5,956 nucleotides of DNA from Defluviicoccus sp. (GTDB lineage: Bacteria > Pseudomonadota > Alphaproteobacteria > Rhodospirillales > Defluviicoccaceae): the NCBI GenBank assembly GCA_013414705.1, contig CP058705.1:3230957-3236912 (forward strand), written 5' to 3'. Numbering within the stretch: the first letter of the stretch is position 1; every line of letters starts with the position of its first letter. The notes below the pieces were generated by a model. The model saw only the letters and a list, made by a program, of their open reading frames with translations. It searched no databases and had not been told where the DNA came from. Below, in pieces: positions 5,470-5,956 of this stretch. The position numbers and the translations under genes are program-made.

Positions 5470-5489
5470 GAGGTTAGCATCACGACCTC
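5470..5489. repeat. Weak 5-bp inverted repeat
   Basis: GAGGT (5470-5474) and ACCTC (5485-5489) with a ten-base loop form a minor fourth stem, five bases after the strong hairpin. Alone it would not be notable. Confidence 0.25.
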
Positions 5490-5686
5490 AGACAGCTGGG
5501 CGAATTCGCGTTTAAATGGTGGTAGAGCCGCCGATCGCGGCGATTGTTATCGCTTAGCGCGTAATTTCGCGTTCATCGACGTCCAATAGCCAGCCCCGTG
5601 AGCAGTTACGCCAGCGGTGCCGATATGAAATTTTGGCAGCACGAGATCGGGAACCTCTGTACGCTCTCGTTGTTTTTACAAAGCGT

Positions 5687-5710
5687 CACATCGAGACTGC
5701 GGACGATGTG
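5687..5710. promoter_or_regulatory. 7-bp inverted repeat upstream of the GlsB/YeaQ-type gene
   Basis: CACATCG (5687-5693) and CGATGTG (5704-5710) are exact reverse complements with a ten-base spacer, ending 43 bases before the GTG start. Spacing and position would suit an operator or a 5'-leader hairpin. No good promoter pair could be assigned around it. Confidence 0.4.
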
Positions 5711-5742
5711 CGGGGATAGGCTTCGTACAAACGTCATCGGGA

Positions 5743-5748
5743 GGAGGA
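5743..5748 (+). promoter_or_regulatory. Shine-Dalgarno sequence deciding the GTG start at 5754
   Basis: GGAGGA at 5743-5748, within GGGAGGAGGA, sits five bases before GTG 5754. It is the best ribosome binding site in the window and supports the GTG start, since the family normally begins M-G-I-I-S-W and no in-frame ATG is nearby. Confidence 0.85.
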
Positions 5749-5753
5749 CAACG

Positions 5754-5956
5754 GTGGGGATCATCTCTTGGATCATTTTTGGCTTGATTGCTGGATTGAT
5801 CGCGAAACTGCTGATGCCGGGCCGGGATCCAGGCGGCTTCATCATCACCATACTGTTGGGGATCGCGGGCGCGGTGGTCGGCGGCTTCATCGCCACCCAG
5901 TTCGGATACGGCGGCGTTGACGGCTTCAATTTCGGCAGCTTCATTGTCGCCGTACT
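5754..5956 (+). CDS. GlsB/YeaQ/YmgE-family (transglycosylase-associated) small membrane protein, 3' end outside window
   Basis: From GTG 5754 the frame reads (M)GIISWIIFGLIAGLIAK, then LLMPGRDPGG, FIITILLGIAGAVVGGFIAT, QFGYGG and GFNFGSFIVAV, and is still open at the window end (67 codons). This is the characteristic sequence of the GlsB/YeaQ/YmgE family: about 80-90 residues, three hydrophobic Gly-rich helices in the inner membrane, and a conserved PGRDPGG-type loop after the first helix. About two and a half helices are visible and no more than 15-25 residues should be missing. The family is associated with envelope and general stress responses; its biochemical role is unclear, and the transglycosylase link is historical. 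It is preceded by a strong SD and an inverted repeat at 5687-5710, and appears to have its own leader. The opposite-strand frame over the same bases is a Pro/Lys-rich shadow. Confidence 0.92.
   Translation, partial: MGIISWIIFGLIAGLIAKLLMPGRDPGGFIITILLGIAGAVVGGFIATQFGYGGVDGFNFGSFIVAV

Larger units (their letters stand above)
5326..5753. other. Gene-free stretch rich in inverted repeats; possible mobile-element remnant
   Basis: No frame on either strand here shows convincing protein character. An 84-codon frame (5335-5589) and short reverse frames lack motifs and ribosome binding sites. Instead there are closely spaced inverted repeats at 5350-5373, 5389-5420, 5435-5464 and 5470-5489, plus one at 5687-5710 in front of the next gene. 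The heptamer TTGGCAC occurs at 5384-5390 and 5428-5434, each abutting or overlapping the start of a stem. The part around 5330-5470 has the feel of insertion-sequence flank debris, but no transposase fragment or defined terminal repeats can be recognised. This is a weak impression only. Confidence 0.35.

Noticed and set aside
5326..5500. CRISPR array or tRNA in the repeat-rich gap
   Set aside because: No regularly spaced identical repeats with unique spacers, and no cloverleaf or T-loop (GTTCRA) pattern.
5335..5589. Possible 84-residue small protein downstream of the phosphatase-like gene
   Set aside because: No SD, no motif, and it spans all four inverted repeats, which constrain the sequence as DNA or RNA structure rather than as protein.
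5650..5671. GGAAC...CGTT resembling an EcfG-type general stress promoter before the GlsB-like gene
   Set aside because: The spacer is 13 bases rather than the 16-17 expected, and the host does not clearly belong to a group using EcfG.
5606..5944. Reverse-strand frame of 112 codons opposite the GlsB/YeaQ-type gene
   Set aside because: Pro/Lys/Met-rich sequence typical of the antisense of Gly-rich membrane helices; the + strand has a strong SD and a family match.

Overview
The window comes from a GC-rich bacterium, most likely a proteobacterium and perhaps a betaproteobacterium. The basis is an EAL-type c-di-GMP phosphodiesterase, a GlsB/YeaQ-type envelope protein and strong G/C preference at third codon positions. 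Genus-level placement is not possible from sequence alone. All genes I can support lie on the + strand.

Layout. (1) Bases 2-790 hold the C-terminal EAL domain of a c-di-GMP signalling protein cut by the window edge; its active-site residues are all present. (2) After an AT-rich gap there is a compact SET-domain lysine methyltransferase (871-1449). Its first 30 codons are AT-rich and contain two inverted repeats. (3) Bases 1481-4285 read as one long composite gene of about 930 codons: a 12-helix transporter module resembling NTT/ATP-ADP-translocase-like carriers, then HEAT repeats, then a C-terminal cyclic-nucleotide-binding (cNMP) domain. As given it is broken by several frame changes, so it appears as three open fragments. 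At least one break sits exactly at a C run and the others can be placed at short C or G runs, so either sequence error or recent decay is possible. (4) An apparently non-coding stretch (4286-4641) leads into a dual-specificity-phosphatase-like protein whose catalytic Cys is replaced by Asp. It carries a DUF2934-like C-terminal tail (4642-5325). (5) Bases 5326-5753 have no convincing gene but hold a series of inverted repeats. (6) The 5' part of a GlsB/YeaQ/YmgE-family small membrane protein starts at a GTG behind a strong Shine-Dalgarno sequence (5754) and runs off the window.

How the pieces may relate. The SET gene and the composite transporter gene are only 31 bases apart on the same strand and may be co-transcribed. 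NTT-like carriers fused to HEAT repeats and cNMP domains are a known but uncommon architecture, and bacterial SET proteins are best known from Chlamydiae, so this pair is the most unusual part of the window. The pseudophosphatase and GlsB-like gene look like a separate accessory or stress-related block; no shared pathway can be shown from the sequence.
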